From assembly GCF_019578655.1 (NCBI RefSeq), contig NC_063265.1, positions 4,684,501 to 4,748,500 of the forward strand: a stretch of DNA of 64,000 nt, read 5' to 3'. Shown in pieces: positions 27,305-40,360 of this stretch. This stretch comes from Ricinus communis (Eukaryota > Streptophyta > Magnoliopsida > Malpighiales > Euphorbiaceae). The position numbers and the translations under genes were made by a program. Below the pieces are notes generated by a model. That model worked only from the letters and a program-made list of their open reading frames with translations, did no database searches and was not told the DNA's origin. Position 1 is the first letter of the stretch. Each line of letters opens with the position of its first letter.

Positions 27305-28854
27305 GTTGACGCTATACCCAATCTAAAAAAGATGTTATCCAAACGCATTTCAAGTAATTGTAGTAAAACCTGACCTGTTTGACCTTTGGCTTTTGCGGCG
27401 ATACGAACGTATTTAAGTAATTGTTGTTTTGTAAGACCATAATGAAAACATAATTTTTATTTTTCTTCTAAATTAATATGGTGTTATTAGTTTCTTTTTT
27501 GCCTTTTAATGCTTTTTTGAACTTAATACTCTCTTGTTCTACGATTTTTTCTTATAGTACTTTTTGATTTTTTGGTTTTTTCTCATTTTTTTATTTTCTT
27601 TATTTTTCTTTGAAACTTACCACTATTTCTTGAAAATCAACAATTAACTTATTCATGCAAGTATTTTTTTTTTTTTTCAGTTTTGGGTTATGTAACTTTC
27701 ATTTTCAATCTAATTCACATATTCTTAAAAATTTAGGTTTCCTTCTTCTGCTACTACTGGTAAAGACTTTAGCGTTATGGAATCACAATTTTTTCTACTA
27801 GTGTAAGACTTTGAAGCTTAGATTTTGAAGAAAAAAAGAAGAAAAGTTTAAAATCTCCTACTAAGCATGATGTAAATTCTCTTATTAAGAAGAAGAAAAT
27901 TGTTGATGAATCTCATTGAAAAAAGAATATTAATGTTGAAGCTTTAAAAATATGAAAAAAAATGTTGATGCTCGTGGTAAAGTTGCCATTATATTATCTA
28001 TGAATACGCTCTAAGTGTTTGATGAAATTTAAAACAATTGCAATAAAAGAAAAAAAAAGTGTATGTATAGTTTGAGAGTTTAAAAACTTAGAAGGTAAAG
28101 AGAATATAAAATAGAAAATTGAGAGAATGAGACTAAGAGAAAATTTTGATAATTTCTTGTGAACTCCATATTAGGCTCCCCATTTTTTTTTTCTTTTACT
28201 TTACTATTATCTTTTGACTTTACTTATTGTAATGATAACAACAGTAGATACTCATTATCTACTCATAATATACTCGGAGTATACTATATACTGTTAACTA
28301 CATTTTTTGTTGGAATTTTAATTTCTCTCATGTTGGCTTGAAATCTATTGTTTAGTCAATTATAATTATTGGTTGGAAATTGGGGCAAAAAGTTTAATTT
28401 TCTTTTCTATTCGCGTGATATGATCTTGTTAGATCATGTTAATCTATGCATAGAAAAACTAAAAAGTTTTGGATTTTAAAGAAGTAAAATGTAAATCTTG
28501 TTATATTATTTTTATTAGATCTTCAAGAAGTTAAAACTTATAGTCTTTTTTTTGTAGTTTCTAGTTTTACATATGTATGTTTTTTTATGAAAAAGATCAT
28601 TTGTAACTATAATTTTTAAACAACAAGCTTATGAACATCGGAAGAGACTTACGATCATTGTTATTCTTTTATGTAAAATTCAAGAAAGATGAAGATTTTT
28701 GATTGTGAGTTTGAATTATGTAGTAAGCTTAAGGAGGTGGATATGACAAAGAAGAATTGGAGGATGAACTTAATGTAATTGTCATATGATTTTTTAGTTG
28801 ACACATTATACATAAAAGATGATTAGAGTATATTTAGTAGGAATTATGGCCATA

Positions 28855-28890
<36 letters not shown>

Positions 28891-28899
28891 AAAGATGAT

Positions 28900-30080
28900 T
28901 TTAAAATTTGAATGGAGAAAATTCAGTACGAATTAACGTATTATATACTTGAAATAAACTCGTTATATACTTACTAAATATTGTTTACTGTATTCATTTA
29001 GGTCAATAACAACAATAGCAAAAAAATTATTTGGTTATTTCCGCACATGCATTTTATCAAACATCTAAATTGCAATATCTGATTTAACAAAATAGTTACA
29101 TTTCCATAATTTGATAATTTTGAGTTCATGAAATATAATGAGAAAAATTCAATAAAAATCAAGTATCATACATTTGAAATATACTCGTATACTTAATATA
29201 TATTGTTATTGTATATCTTAAAATTTCAAATCGGTATTACACCATAAAGGATAGCGTATGACTCATGAATAAAAGAAAAAATATAAATACTTTTTTATTT
29301 TTAATTTTCTAATTCGTTTAATATTTTTCTTGAATAAAAATTATACATAAAAATCTTGAGCTAATTGATTTCCATCTTTCTCATAAAGCTCATTCAAGAA
29401 ACAATAAATAATATTATTATTGTCTTTTATTTTATGTCTCATATCTTCCATTCTCACATAATCAAGAACATGACAAAATGATATTAATGAGAGCAAATAA
29501 AAATGAAAGCTCATCAATATCTAAAAAGAAATTCATTGTATACTTAATGAAACCAAAATCTGAATGGAGAAACTTCAATGAGAATTAGAGTATCCTATAC
29601 ATGAAATAAACTCATTTTATACTTAGTATATACTATCTATTGTATACTTTTAAAACTGTGCTTTGATATTTTCTTTCCAATATCCGTTGTGGTAAAAAAA
29701 AAAACATTGTTGCAATGTATGTACATAAAAAAAAATATAAAAGATTATTTCATAATCAGTAACAATCGCAGTATAATATATTTGAAATATATTAGTTATA
29801 TGTTCATTATATATCTTTTACTGTTTAATTTTAAATCTATTTTATATGCTTATTGTAAATATATACATTTTGTCTACCTGCATATACTTATTAATTCTCA
29901 ATATACGAATTTTGTAAAAAAATATATATGTGAATCAAAAACTATTTAAATATTAATTTCTTATAATTTCATAAGATACTTATTACCTACATCTATATGC
30001 TCATGATATACTTTTTACTGTATACTTTTTTCTCCTAATATATAGTTATTGTATACTGGTTATATACTCTTTATTGTAAT
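28900..30080. repeat. diverged TATAC-rich repeats
   Basis: Related segments at about 28900-28995 and 29560-29655 share GAATGGAGAAA..TTCA, then GAATTA, then TGAAATAAACTC..TTATACTTA and TATTGTATAC-like endings. Weaker versions occur near 29135-29225, 29770-29830 and 29990-30075. Units are spaced irregularly, so this is not a simple tandem array. Non-coding as far as I can see. Confidence 0.5.
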
Positions 30081-30991
30081 TTTTAAAACTTATTTTCTAT
30101 TTTGTTTTAAACTACTTTTTATAATCTATTATTGATTTATTCTTTATTTTTTTATTTATATTAATATAATAGTAAATACAAGTACTTTATAGGATATATA
30201 TCAATAACATACGAATTTAAATCTATTTTTTTAAATTTCAAAAGATATACTTATAGTATATCTGTGTATACTCGTTATATACAATTTTTTGAGTTTTCTG
30301 CAGATAAGTTTTAATTATTTACTTATTTTCATATCTGAGAATTTAAATTTTTTAATCATCTTATTCTACATGTAAATAGTCAAATAAATCATATAATATA
30401 CTTGTTTTGAAGGATTTTAAGGTTTTTTTTAAAATAATAAAAAATAGAAAAGATAAATGGATGAGATTAGATTATCTATTTTCAGCTTTCTGTTTTCTTA
30501 ATTTTTTTGTTGTTTATTACAAATTTCTTGAGATTTTAGTTTGCCAATTTTATTTGAATCAGTTACTGTGATTTTTTGGTTTTTAGACCTGTTGTTTTTG
30601 CATGGGTAGTATAGAAGTAAGTTTCTTGGGTATGGGACGTATTTTTATAAAATTTTAGGATAAATGTTAGACAACTCTTATTTTTAGACATTTCTATAAA
30701 TTGTCGTTCACTCTTGTGCAGGTTTCTGTTTCAAAGTCCAACGGTGGATTATAACCTCAAACTTCCTTATGAGCTTAGTAATCACGCGGCCGAATGGTCC
30801 TTATGTATGGGCCGCTCTCATGGACAGATCGATCTAGGTGATCGTCAGTTTTATAAAATGTATGGCCTATTTTATTTTCACATTAGAAAAAAATTATAAA
30901 GATTAATAACTGAAAATAAACTAAATAAAAATTATATTCGACTGTCAATATTATATAAAACATTATAAATATATGGAAATTTTGCACTCCA

Positions 30992-30997
30992 CACGTG
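30992..30997 (+). promoter_or_regulatory. G-box CACGTG upstream of SDR copy 3
   Basis: Palindromic CACGTG in the context CCACACGTGTCAC, 90 bases before the SDR copy 3 start codon and just downstream of TATA-like sequence. G-boxes bind bZIP and bHLH factors. Function is not shown, and the downstream gene is broken. Confidence 0.45.
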
Positions 30998-31270
30998 TCA
31001 CTTTCTGATTCAGGAGTCGAGGCAATCTCAATATAGCCACATATTTTCCCTCAGAAGCATAATCTAACCTAAGACACACAGAAGCCATGGCCGAAGCAGA
31101 GCATAGTTTTAGAAAGAAAAGATGGTCACTTAAAGGAATGACTGCTCTAGTAACTGGAGGAACTCGAGGCATAGGGTGAGGGACTAAATCTAATTTTTCT
31201 TTATCTGTTTATTAATGGCTGTTGTTGCTCTTGCTGCTTCCAGTTGCTTTGGTTTTAGCTTTTCCTGTAA

Positions 31271-31567
<297 letters not shown>

Positions 31568-31624
31568 TAAAATCAAAACAGCAACAAAAAATAAACAGTA
31601 AACATCTGAGAGAGCAGTGATTAT

Positions 31625-31699
31625 CTTTCCTTCGGAGGAAGCGAAATCGATAGCCGGAGGAGAAGGGAGGAGTCGACGGTACAATCCAGCCATAGCCAT
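31625..31699 (-). pseudogene. phytochelatin synthase exon 1 fragment
   Basis: On the minus strand, ATG at 31699 opens a 25-codon segment [18 protein letters not shown] followed by FASSEGK. This matches the characteristic N-terminus of plant phytochelatin synthase (glutathione gamma-glutamylcysteinyltransferase), including the usual exon-1 end after EGK. The next bases are ATAATC where a GTAATC-like donor would be expected, suggesting a lost splice site. Upstream sequence to about 31900 looks like the gene's 5' leader. No further exons are seen, so this is a captured or transposed fragment inside intron 2 of SDR copy 3, in opposite orientation. Confidence 0.75.
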
Positions 31700-32666
31700 T
31701 TCTTATTTAGAAAGGAAGTCGAAGATTTTTGGCTCGATTTTGTATCAGATCGAAAAAAATGGAGAAAAAACGAGCTTATTCTCCGTCAAAATGCTCTGAA
31801 AATTTGAAACTTCACTGACTTCTGAGCGATAAAACGTCGTTATTGTACGGCCCAACGGTTGTTTGGATGACAAACTTGAGACGCTTCTGGACCGCGTAAA
31901 CCCATAATTTAGCCCGATTAAATCCTTTTCTCTAATTAAATCAGCAAAAAAAAATTATTTTCTAATTTTAGACGAAATAAAATATTCTTTTATAGTTAAA
32001 ATAATTATATTTTAATAATCGCATCATCATTGTTCAGCCCTTTTTCTACATGATTATTTCTCACTTTCTAAACAATAATTAATTTTAAATTTTTTTCTTA
32101 TTGATTTAAATTTGAAAACCTAAGTTTTCCTTTTATTTCTTTTGATTTTGGTCCAAAACTCCTTCTCTTAGATGGCCTTTAATCTAATGCTTAAACTCTA
32201 AATCAATCTTTCTAAAGTTTAATAAACAAAAATATAAGTATTAAAATATTATAAAGCCAAAGTAAACGCGGAGGATTTAAAAAATAATGATAAAATTTTT
32301 TTTTTTCATTCACTAAAATTTAATATTATGTTTGGTTAAAATATATAAAATAATTTATTTTATTTAAGAAAAAGATATAAAATAAAAATAGTAAAATTGA
32401 AAGAAATATTTTAGCGCTGTGAAATCTATTAGTTTACTAATGTATTTACTATTTATTTTGTTGAAATTTAGTTTAATTATAATCAATTTCATACAAATTT
32501 AATTATGTAGAATACTAAATTAATTTTTGCTCCATTTAAAACATATAAATTTAAATTTACAAATAAATTTTATAAATTTTAACTGAACACTATATAAAAA
32601 TTATTAATCTATTTATTTAATTGGAGCAAAGAGTCTATTCTAACTATATATGTTGTAATAAAAAAA

Positions 32667-33431
32667 GGTAATTACTATTTACTATTTGTATTTGTCTATA
32701 TTATATTAGTTATTTTCTGACTTTTAAAAAATATATTCTTTTTATTTTTTTATTTTGTGATTTTATATTAAAAACTCCTTCTATCAGAATTTTTGTTAAA
32801 CAACCGTTAACTAGATTTGGTATTATACTATTTGCCCCTTAATTTTTAGTTTAATATATAAATTACCCCTTATGGTTTATTTATTATATTAAAATCCCTT
32901 TTGTCTAATTTTTATACAAAAATCAATTTTAATGTTTGTACAATAATAATTCATTAGTGTTTTTTAATTACTCTAATTTTTAGCATAATCAAATTTTAAT
33001 AAAATTTAAATATCTTAAAAGTACTTATATTAATTAAAATATTAAAAATTCATATAATTTACTTTAAATTGTTAAAATAAAATAGACAGTATTATCATTA
33101 TTAATTTTGTTACACTAGAATTGTAACTTTGATAAGAGATTTGAATATCAAATTATATATTTTTATCAATTTATATCTTTAATTGACTTTTAAAATGGAA
33201 GGAAATTTTAGTCTAATAAATAAAATACAGGGGCAATTTATATATTTCTCAAAAAATAAGAGGCAAATAGTATAAAACAAAACCTAATTAACGATTTACA
33301 AACATAGGTTTTAATAGAAAGAGTTTTTAGTTTAAAATTGCAACAATAAAAAAATAAAAAATTATTTTTTGAATGTCAGGAGGTAATTAGTATAATATGA
33401 AAAAACACAAGGGGAAAATAGTAATTACTTC
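32667..33431. mobile_element. fold-back MULE-like element with 11-bp TSD
   Basis: Flanked by identical TAATAAAAAAA at 32656-32666 and 33432-33442. The left end reads GGTAATTACTATTTACTATT and the reverse complement of the right end reads GAAGTAATTACTATTTTCCC. The inverted arms continue for over 200 bases with phrases such as TCATATTATACTAATTACC, ACTATTTGCC and TAAATTGCCCC. Long terminal inverted repeats plus 9-11 base duplications fit non-autonomous Mutator-like elements. The duplication is low-complexity, so some caution is needed. Confidence 0.65.
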
Positions 33432-33584
33432 TAATAAAAAAATGAGTAATATATATAGTGATAGGAATAATTTCTAAATAGATATTAATTTTTTTTGTTC
33501 CAATTTGGACCAATTATAGATAGGACTAAACTTTATATTATCCTAAGTTATAAATTTTGCAAGTATTGTCTTAAGAAAAATATT

Positions 33585-33648
<64 letters not shown>
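33585..33648 (+). repeat. compound (CT)n(AT)n microsatellite
   Basis: A CT run (about 33585-33602) continues directly into an AT run (about 33603-33648) in intron 2 of SDR copy 3. Confidence 0.9.
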
Positions 33649-33650
<2 letters not shown>

Positions 33651-33654
33651 GCTA

Positions 33655-33875
33655 TATTTTGTCTCACTGTATTATAGTTTTATCTTTTTAATCTTATTTG
33701 TATAATATAGTAAAATATTAATGTATATTTTCTCTAGGTGCTATCATTTTAAAGATAAAATTAAATATTAAGTTAAAAAAATACTTAAACTCTTATTATG
33801 TCGTAACCTCCTCGTACTCATTAATCTTATTTGGTCTCAAGTGTATGACTATATGTAAGGAGGTTTTACTATATA
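33655..33875. mobile_element. partial copy of the RCC1-intron TIR element
   Basis: Shares an ordered series of phrases with 52050-52238: TTTTGTCTCA, TCTTATTTGTATAATATA, TTAATGTATATTTTCTCT, GTGCTATCATT, TATTTGGTCTCAAGTGTATG, then GGAGGTTTTACT. Only the right half is recognisable here; the left boundary runs into the microsatellite. Confidence 0.55.
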
Positions 33876-34691
33876 TATATATATATATATAATGCATATT
33901 TAGTTCCTGCATTTTTGTTATTTTTGACAATTTTCTCTTGCACTTTTATTTTTATTGACATTAGGTCCTTTTTTAACATGAGGTTAACACGTGTATCACA
34001 CATTGCCGGTAATGAAAATGTAAATGAATTTTTAAGTTTTCTCTATTAAATTTTTTTAAACATTTACCTCCTAAATTTTTAATTTTTCTTAACATTAGTC
34101 CTTGTATTTTAATTTTTAGCAACATAAATAGTAAAAATAGTTATTACAATCTAATTTAATTTACATTTTGTTAAGCACTAAAACTGCTAGAAATATAACT
34201 TTAACTGCTAATTAGCAGAGCAGAAGAAATGAAAAACCACCAAAGAATACTGCAAAAGAGAATGGGAGAGCAATTTTTTCCATAAACAGTATGAGGATAT
34301 GAACTTTATGCTATATGAAACCGATAAAATAAAGAAATAATATTAAGTTGAAGATATCATGTGTTAGAGATGAGTAATTAAGAAACATAAAAATTAGACC
34401 ATTTCTGATTTATCAATAAAATTAATTTAAATTTTATATAATAAAATGATTATTTATTAAATAATAAAATTTCATTAAATTTAAATTTAATAGTCACAAT
34501 CATACTAACATAATCTATCATATTTTACAAAACATGCGAGGATGTCAGTCCATCACCAACTTTCCTATTTGCCACATCTGATAAATTGTTGAGCAAAAAG
34601 CCATTCTTTCCGCTTTACTAACATTGATTTGACAAATATATTATCTTTTTGTTATTATAAATATGTTAATTAGTTATTAGCATTTTTAGTT

Positions 34692-35548
34692 TTGGGTAAT
34701 TATTAATTTTTTCATATTTTCTTATATTATATTATTTACCTCTTAATATTTAAAAATTATATTTTTTATTTTATAATTTTATATTAAAAATACATTCTAT
34801 TAGAATTTTCTATTAAATAATCATTAATTAGATACAACTTTAAACTATTAGCTTCCAGATTTTTGGTGTAATATACAAATTTCTCCTTATAGTTTATTTA
34901 TTGCATTAAAACTCTTTTACATTTTGAAAATTAATACAATTAAAAAATTAAATTGATAAAAAATAAACTTTTTATCAAAGTTACAATTTTTATGTAATGA
35001 AAATAATAATAAGAATAATATCGATTATTTTGATAATTTAAATTTAAATTTTATCAATTTTTAATATTTTGATAAATATAATTACTTTTAAAATATTTAG
35101 ATTTTACTAGAATTTAATATTTAAAGAATACTAGTTAAATATTTTTGTACAATTGTTAAAAATAGAATTTTATCTTAATTTGATTTAAAAATAAGTTTAG
35201 AAGAGTACGATACTTAATAATAAATTTAATAATTATTGAACTATTTTTGTCAATTTAGTCTTTTTACCGTCTTGACTTTGAATGAAAAAGGTAATAGTTA
35301 GTTTTATTAAAAGATAAAGAGGTTCTAGTATAATAAACAAACTATAGGGGGCAATTTATATATGATATAAGAAAAACAAGAAGCAAATAGTACAAAATCA
35401 AATCTAGTTAACCATTGTCTAACAAAAATTTTGATAGAGGAGATTTTTAATATGAAATTACAATAGAATGATGAAAATATATAATTTTTAAATAAGATAG
35501 AATTAGTATAATATAAAAATATAAAAGGTAAATAGTAATTGACCATTT
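34692..35548. mobile_element. second fold-back element of the GGTAATTA family
   Basis: The left end GGGTAATTATTAATTTTTTC and the reverse complement of the right end (GGTCAATTACTATTTACC) are inverted relatives of the element at 32667-33431. The same phrases occur inward (TATATTATATTATTTACCTC; TCTATTAGAATTT; TTATAGTTTATTTATTGCATTA). More diverged than the first copy; no convincing target-site duplication. Confidence 0.55.
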
Positions 35549-36053
35549 ATTTTTTATTAATAGATTTGTGGTTTGAATAATTCTTCATATATTTTTAGTT
35601 AAAATAATAAGTTAAATTAGATTATAATAAATATGTTTATTATTTATTGTCTTTTACTATCTTTAAATTTTATCATATTACACCAATAGATTCTTTCTAT
35701 TTTTAATAATTAATTATAACATCCATCTGATTTAACAAAATCAACTATTATCTCTTCTCATTAGATTTTTCCGTTCGTCAACAATATTCTTATATTAAAA
35801 TACCAATTATAGAGAAATTTTTAAGTCTTGAGTTTTATAAAATTGCAATAATATATTCATTTGTTTTCAATAATTAATTTTAACATCCTCCTCTGATCCA
35901 AAGTCATAATTTATTAAAAAACTAAAATAAAAATAAAAATTTAATTAGAGAAATAATAGTCATTTTTATATTTAGAAATTAATTAGCTATTTAAAATATT
36001 TAAAGTAAAAGTTATAAAAATTACTAAAAGAATTTAGTGAAGATTAATATTTG

Positions 36054-36399
36054 CACTAAAATACTTTAACTAAATAAATTGAAATTAACAGCAACACTTT
36101 TTGCTGCTAAAAACATAAAAAAACATTGTTGTAAGTATATGGCAGTAAATATAAAAGTTGTAGCATGTTACTTCTGAAAAAATATGATTGTAAGTAATTT
36201 GTAACAAAATCTAAGTTGCTGCCAAAAGAGTAATATGATAACAATAAATTTTATTGTCAAAAATTTGAAATTAGTTATAATCATAATAGTTAGTGTTGCT
36301 ATATCTTCTTTCTAACTTTTGGTTACAATTTTTAATATCTTTTTTAGCAATAAAATTAACTTTATTGTAAAATTATTGATGCTTACATTTCCTGTAGTG
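36054..36399. mobile_element. possible non-autonomous CACTA element
   Basis: The right edge GATGCTTACATTTCCTGTAGTG is, in reverse complement, CACTACAGGAAATG, a typical CACTA (En/Spm) terminus. CACTA also occurs at 36054. Subterminal motifs like GCTGCTAAAA, GTTGCTGCCAAAAG and GTGTTGCTATAT recur in both orientations. The left terminus matches weakly and no 3-base duplication was found, so the left boundary is uncertain. It lies just 5' of exon 3 of SDR copy 3. Confidence 0.45.
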
Positions 36400-36757
36400 T
36401 GTGGTTAGGCCACTCTTTTCCTTTCTTTTATAATCACATGAGAACGAGTTATGCACGTGCAGGTTAATAACGTTGGGACAATTGTACCAAAAGAAGCAAC
36501 ATAGTACAGTATCGAAGAGTTGTCGATGATGATGGGTACAAATTTTGAGTCTACGTATCATCTATGTCAACTTTCTCACAGTCTCTTGAAGGAATCCAAA
36601 AATGGAAGCATTATAAATATTTCTTCCGTCGCAAGTATTGTTGCTTTCCCTTATTCTTCCATCTATTCGGCAACTAAGGGTATGTTTCATTTACTTTCAT
36701 CTAAACTTTTTTTTTTTTTTTTAAAAAAAAAGAATAAAAAAGGAATAAATAATATGA

Positions 36758-36859
<102 letters not shown>

Positions 36860-37631
36860 TGATACTTCGCTCGTAGATTCTAATAGCACGGTACAAAATT
36901 TCTTTTCTTTTAGAAAAATAATAGAAAGAAAACTAGGCAATTTCTTTACATGGCATGTTCAGATTTTAGCTATAACAAATAAGAAAATTACACATGTTTA
37001 TAGTCCGGAAATAGCAAGAAAATCCTCAGCTCTATATATTCTTAATTATTATTTGCTTTATAAATCTTTATCTTAATTACATTTTTTCCCCCTCTTACTT
37101 GCATAAAATCATCCTTTAATTTTTATTTTTGATATATTTTTGTTTCTTTGTTCAAAATAATATATATATTTTATTTTTTAATGTTAATATTTTCGTCTTG
37201 AATTTTATAAAATATAAATTTTTAGTCATCGTTGGCCGTTTTAGCTAATTTGTAAATTTTAAATCAAAATTGGATTACGTGCCATATGAGTCGCATGATA
37301 TAAATAAGTTACATTGTCATTGAACTTATGTAGTTTTTATAAAAAATGAGAATTGATTAAGATTATAAATGATTTTATTCGAGCTGTTTTTATCAAAATT
37401 AAATGCATTGATCAAAATTGTCCAAAACTACATAAATTTGATTTTTTTTTTTTAACCTTTAAGTCATTAAGGAATGGTTTTGATCATTAAGTGAGAAAAA
37501 GTTATGGTTTTATATTGAAGTTTCCAAGTATTAACTGAATCATTATTTTGATTTTATTCAAAAGTAAATTTTCTTTTTGAGAAGTGTGTTTTTTAACATA
37601 GTTATGAAATTATGCAGTAGCGCATTAGTAA

Positions 37632-37883
<252 letters not shown>

Positions 37884-37886
37884 TAA

Positions 37887-40360
37887 AAACTAAATCTTTA
37901 TGCTGTATGATCAGTAGGCCAAGGACTACAAGAATGGCTGCTATAAGTCTCATTTAGTAGAGCTTTAATTAGCTATGAGACCATGTATAATGTTTGTCAA
38001 TCTTATTGTGTTCTATTCTCCTCGTTTATCATGTTCTATTTTTCAATAAAATAAAAAAAATTGGTTTGCGTTATTTCTCTTCTTCCTTCTCTGTCTGCTC
38101 TAAAAAAATGAAAATGCTGTTGGTTTTTTTCATTATTTTTATTTTTATTTTTATTTTTATTCATGGTTTTTTTTTTTTTTGCTTATGGGTAAAAGCACTG
38201 AAGTAAATAAGAGCAAAATGCTATGCATTCTTGACATCAATTAACATAATATGGCACTGCTGCTTAAAGGGTTACAGAGATTACCTTGATAAGTAGATTG
38301 ATAATGACAGCCTCATCAACGTAAGGATTCAACCCTTGTTAAGGCTAAAATTGGGTTATTTTCTCGGTTTCCTATGCTGGCTCATGAACGTAATGACACC
38401 CTCTCTTGATGAATAAGAAATAATTTCAAGAATTATAATAGTTTTAATACAATTAATATAATTACTTTTAATTATTTTTTATTTAAAATATCAATATTTA
38501 TTATTCTTATTTAAAAACTATAATTTCAACATATTCTGGATAGAATTTAATTTCTAAATTAAACAAAATAAAAGTTTTTAGTTTAGTTATAATTTAAGAA
38601 TATGAAAAACTAAAATAAGCAGATAGATAATTTACATATGTACAATTATATATAGTATTAATTTTCTTAAAATTAAATAATATATTAATTTTGATAAGTT
38701 TTAATATTTAAATAATTAGATAATTTCTATAATTATTAAGTTTAAATATTTAAATAATTTTTAAATGGATCAAAATAATTTAGTTAAAAATATCTTTTAT
38801 GAACCGACTAGACCAACCATGAATATAGGAAAATGGATCAAAGAAAACAAATTGCGACCCTTAAATTTGTATCAAGAGAACGACTAACAAGAAGATTGAA
38901 GATAAAGTATTTGTGTATTTTAAAATATTGAGTTTTGGGTTTTACTAGAGTTGAATTATAAATTTTATTTTTAGTTATAAATAATCAATCAAAATTATTT
39001 TGATTAACTATTAATTGTAATATTTCTTACCAATTTAGTTTAGTGATAAGTTTATATATAACTTTTAATTATTTATAAGCAAGTATATGAAAATGAATGT
39101 TTATTTATAAGTACATTGTTTAAATTTTAAAAATAAATAAAAATTTATAAAAAATAAAAGTTAATGTATTTAGTTTGTCGATAACTAAATATAATATATA
39201 AATATTAATTATTTTAATAAATTATTATAGGCTTATAAGATATCATATACTTATATAGTACATTAAAATCACTTTAAAATTTGATTTGATGTCAAAATTA
39301 TTGTTGAGAGAGAAATGTTAAACACCTCCATTTTGCCTTTTCTCTTTGAATGAGATATATCATATTTTAAAACTAATATAATTATATTAAATAAAATGAA
39401 TAATAATGACACTTTTATAATACTCTTAAAATATTAGAATTATTTTATTTTATTATACTAACTTACCATTATTGTCTATTTTTCATTTTCTTTCAAAACC
39501 TTATTGATAGTTCTACATAAATCGTCAAATAGAAACCATTATATTTTGTTAATAATGAAATATTAATTTTTATATGAAATAATTGCATTCAGAAAATTGA
39601 GGCTTAAATTTTTTAAGATTTTATATTTTTAATTGATTAAAAAGTTTATATGAAGATAATTGTTGAGTTTTAAATTAAAACTCTTAATATTATTTGTATA
39701 TTTATTATTGATATTTATAGAGTTAATAAATTACTCTCTAAAAAATATAATCATACTAATAAAATAATAGATAAATAACAAAGAAACTGATAATGAGAAA
39801 AGAAAATTAAAAAAAATTGAGAGAAATCATAAAAAAAGAAATTGATAAAGATTCAATGTATTTGGACTATAAAGACCTAAAATTAAAAAAATACTACAAA
39901 ATTATGATATTTGTTTGCTTAATTTAACAAGTAAAATATAATTTTATTATACGAAACATGTGTATTTACGGGAAAAAAAGGCAATAAACAGAAAGTCCTT
40001 AATCGTATTAGAGTGAAGGGGTAATACGGTAAATGAATAAAATGGAGATGTCGCATCTCGGATAAAGTACAGGCAGAACACATATGGAAAGCATATCAGC
40101 ATTACCCTTCGATTCGATTCTTTCACTACTGACTCTTGTCTATTGCCTGTCTTTGGGGTTCCCACTCGCCAACTCTTCCTTAAATTCCTTTCAATAAATT
40201 CCTATAAAATAAACGTTTTTTCCTTTTTAAATAAAAAGTTTTCTCTTTTTAAATATATATATATATATATATATATAACAAAACCGACAAGGCTCTTTGC
40301 CACTCTCCCTTCTTCACTGTCTCCCTCCCTTGCTTTCCCCTAGAAACTCTTCACAAAGCC
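37887..40360. other. spacer between SDR copy 3 and the kaurene synthase gene
   Basis: The first 170 bases are the probable 3' end of SDR copy 3 (AATAAAATAAAA near 38045). A (TTTTTA)n run lies at about 38128-38160. The rest to about 39950 is AT-rich with no recognisable gene or element. Upstream of 40361 the CT-rich leader is preceded by an (AT)n tract at about 40253-40276, probably the 5' UTR or core promoter of the kaurene synthase gene. Confidence 0.5.

Larger units (their letters stand above)
27310..31086. other. spacer upstream of SDR copy 3
   Basis: No intact gene. A possible CACTA-type terminus (TTTTTCTACTAGTG, ending near 27803) is present. About 28900-30080 contains diverged repeats of an ACTCGTTATATACTTA...TGTATAC phrase (listed separately). 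About 30715-30870 is a small less AT-rich island of unknown origin. The final 140 bases hold TATA-like TATTATATAAAAC (about 30950) and a G-box. Confidence 0.5.

Noticed and set aside
20168..27803. One large CACTA element between CACTAGTAAAAACTA (about 20168) and TTTTTCTACTAGTG (27803)
   Set aside because: The interval contains the intron remnant of SDR copy 2 and two independent LTR elements, so the two termini probably belong to different insertions.
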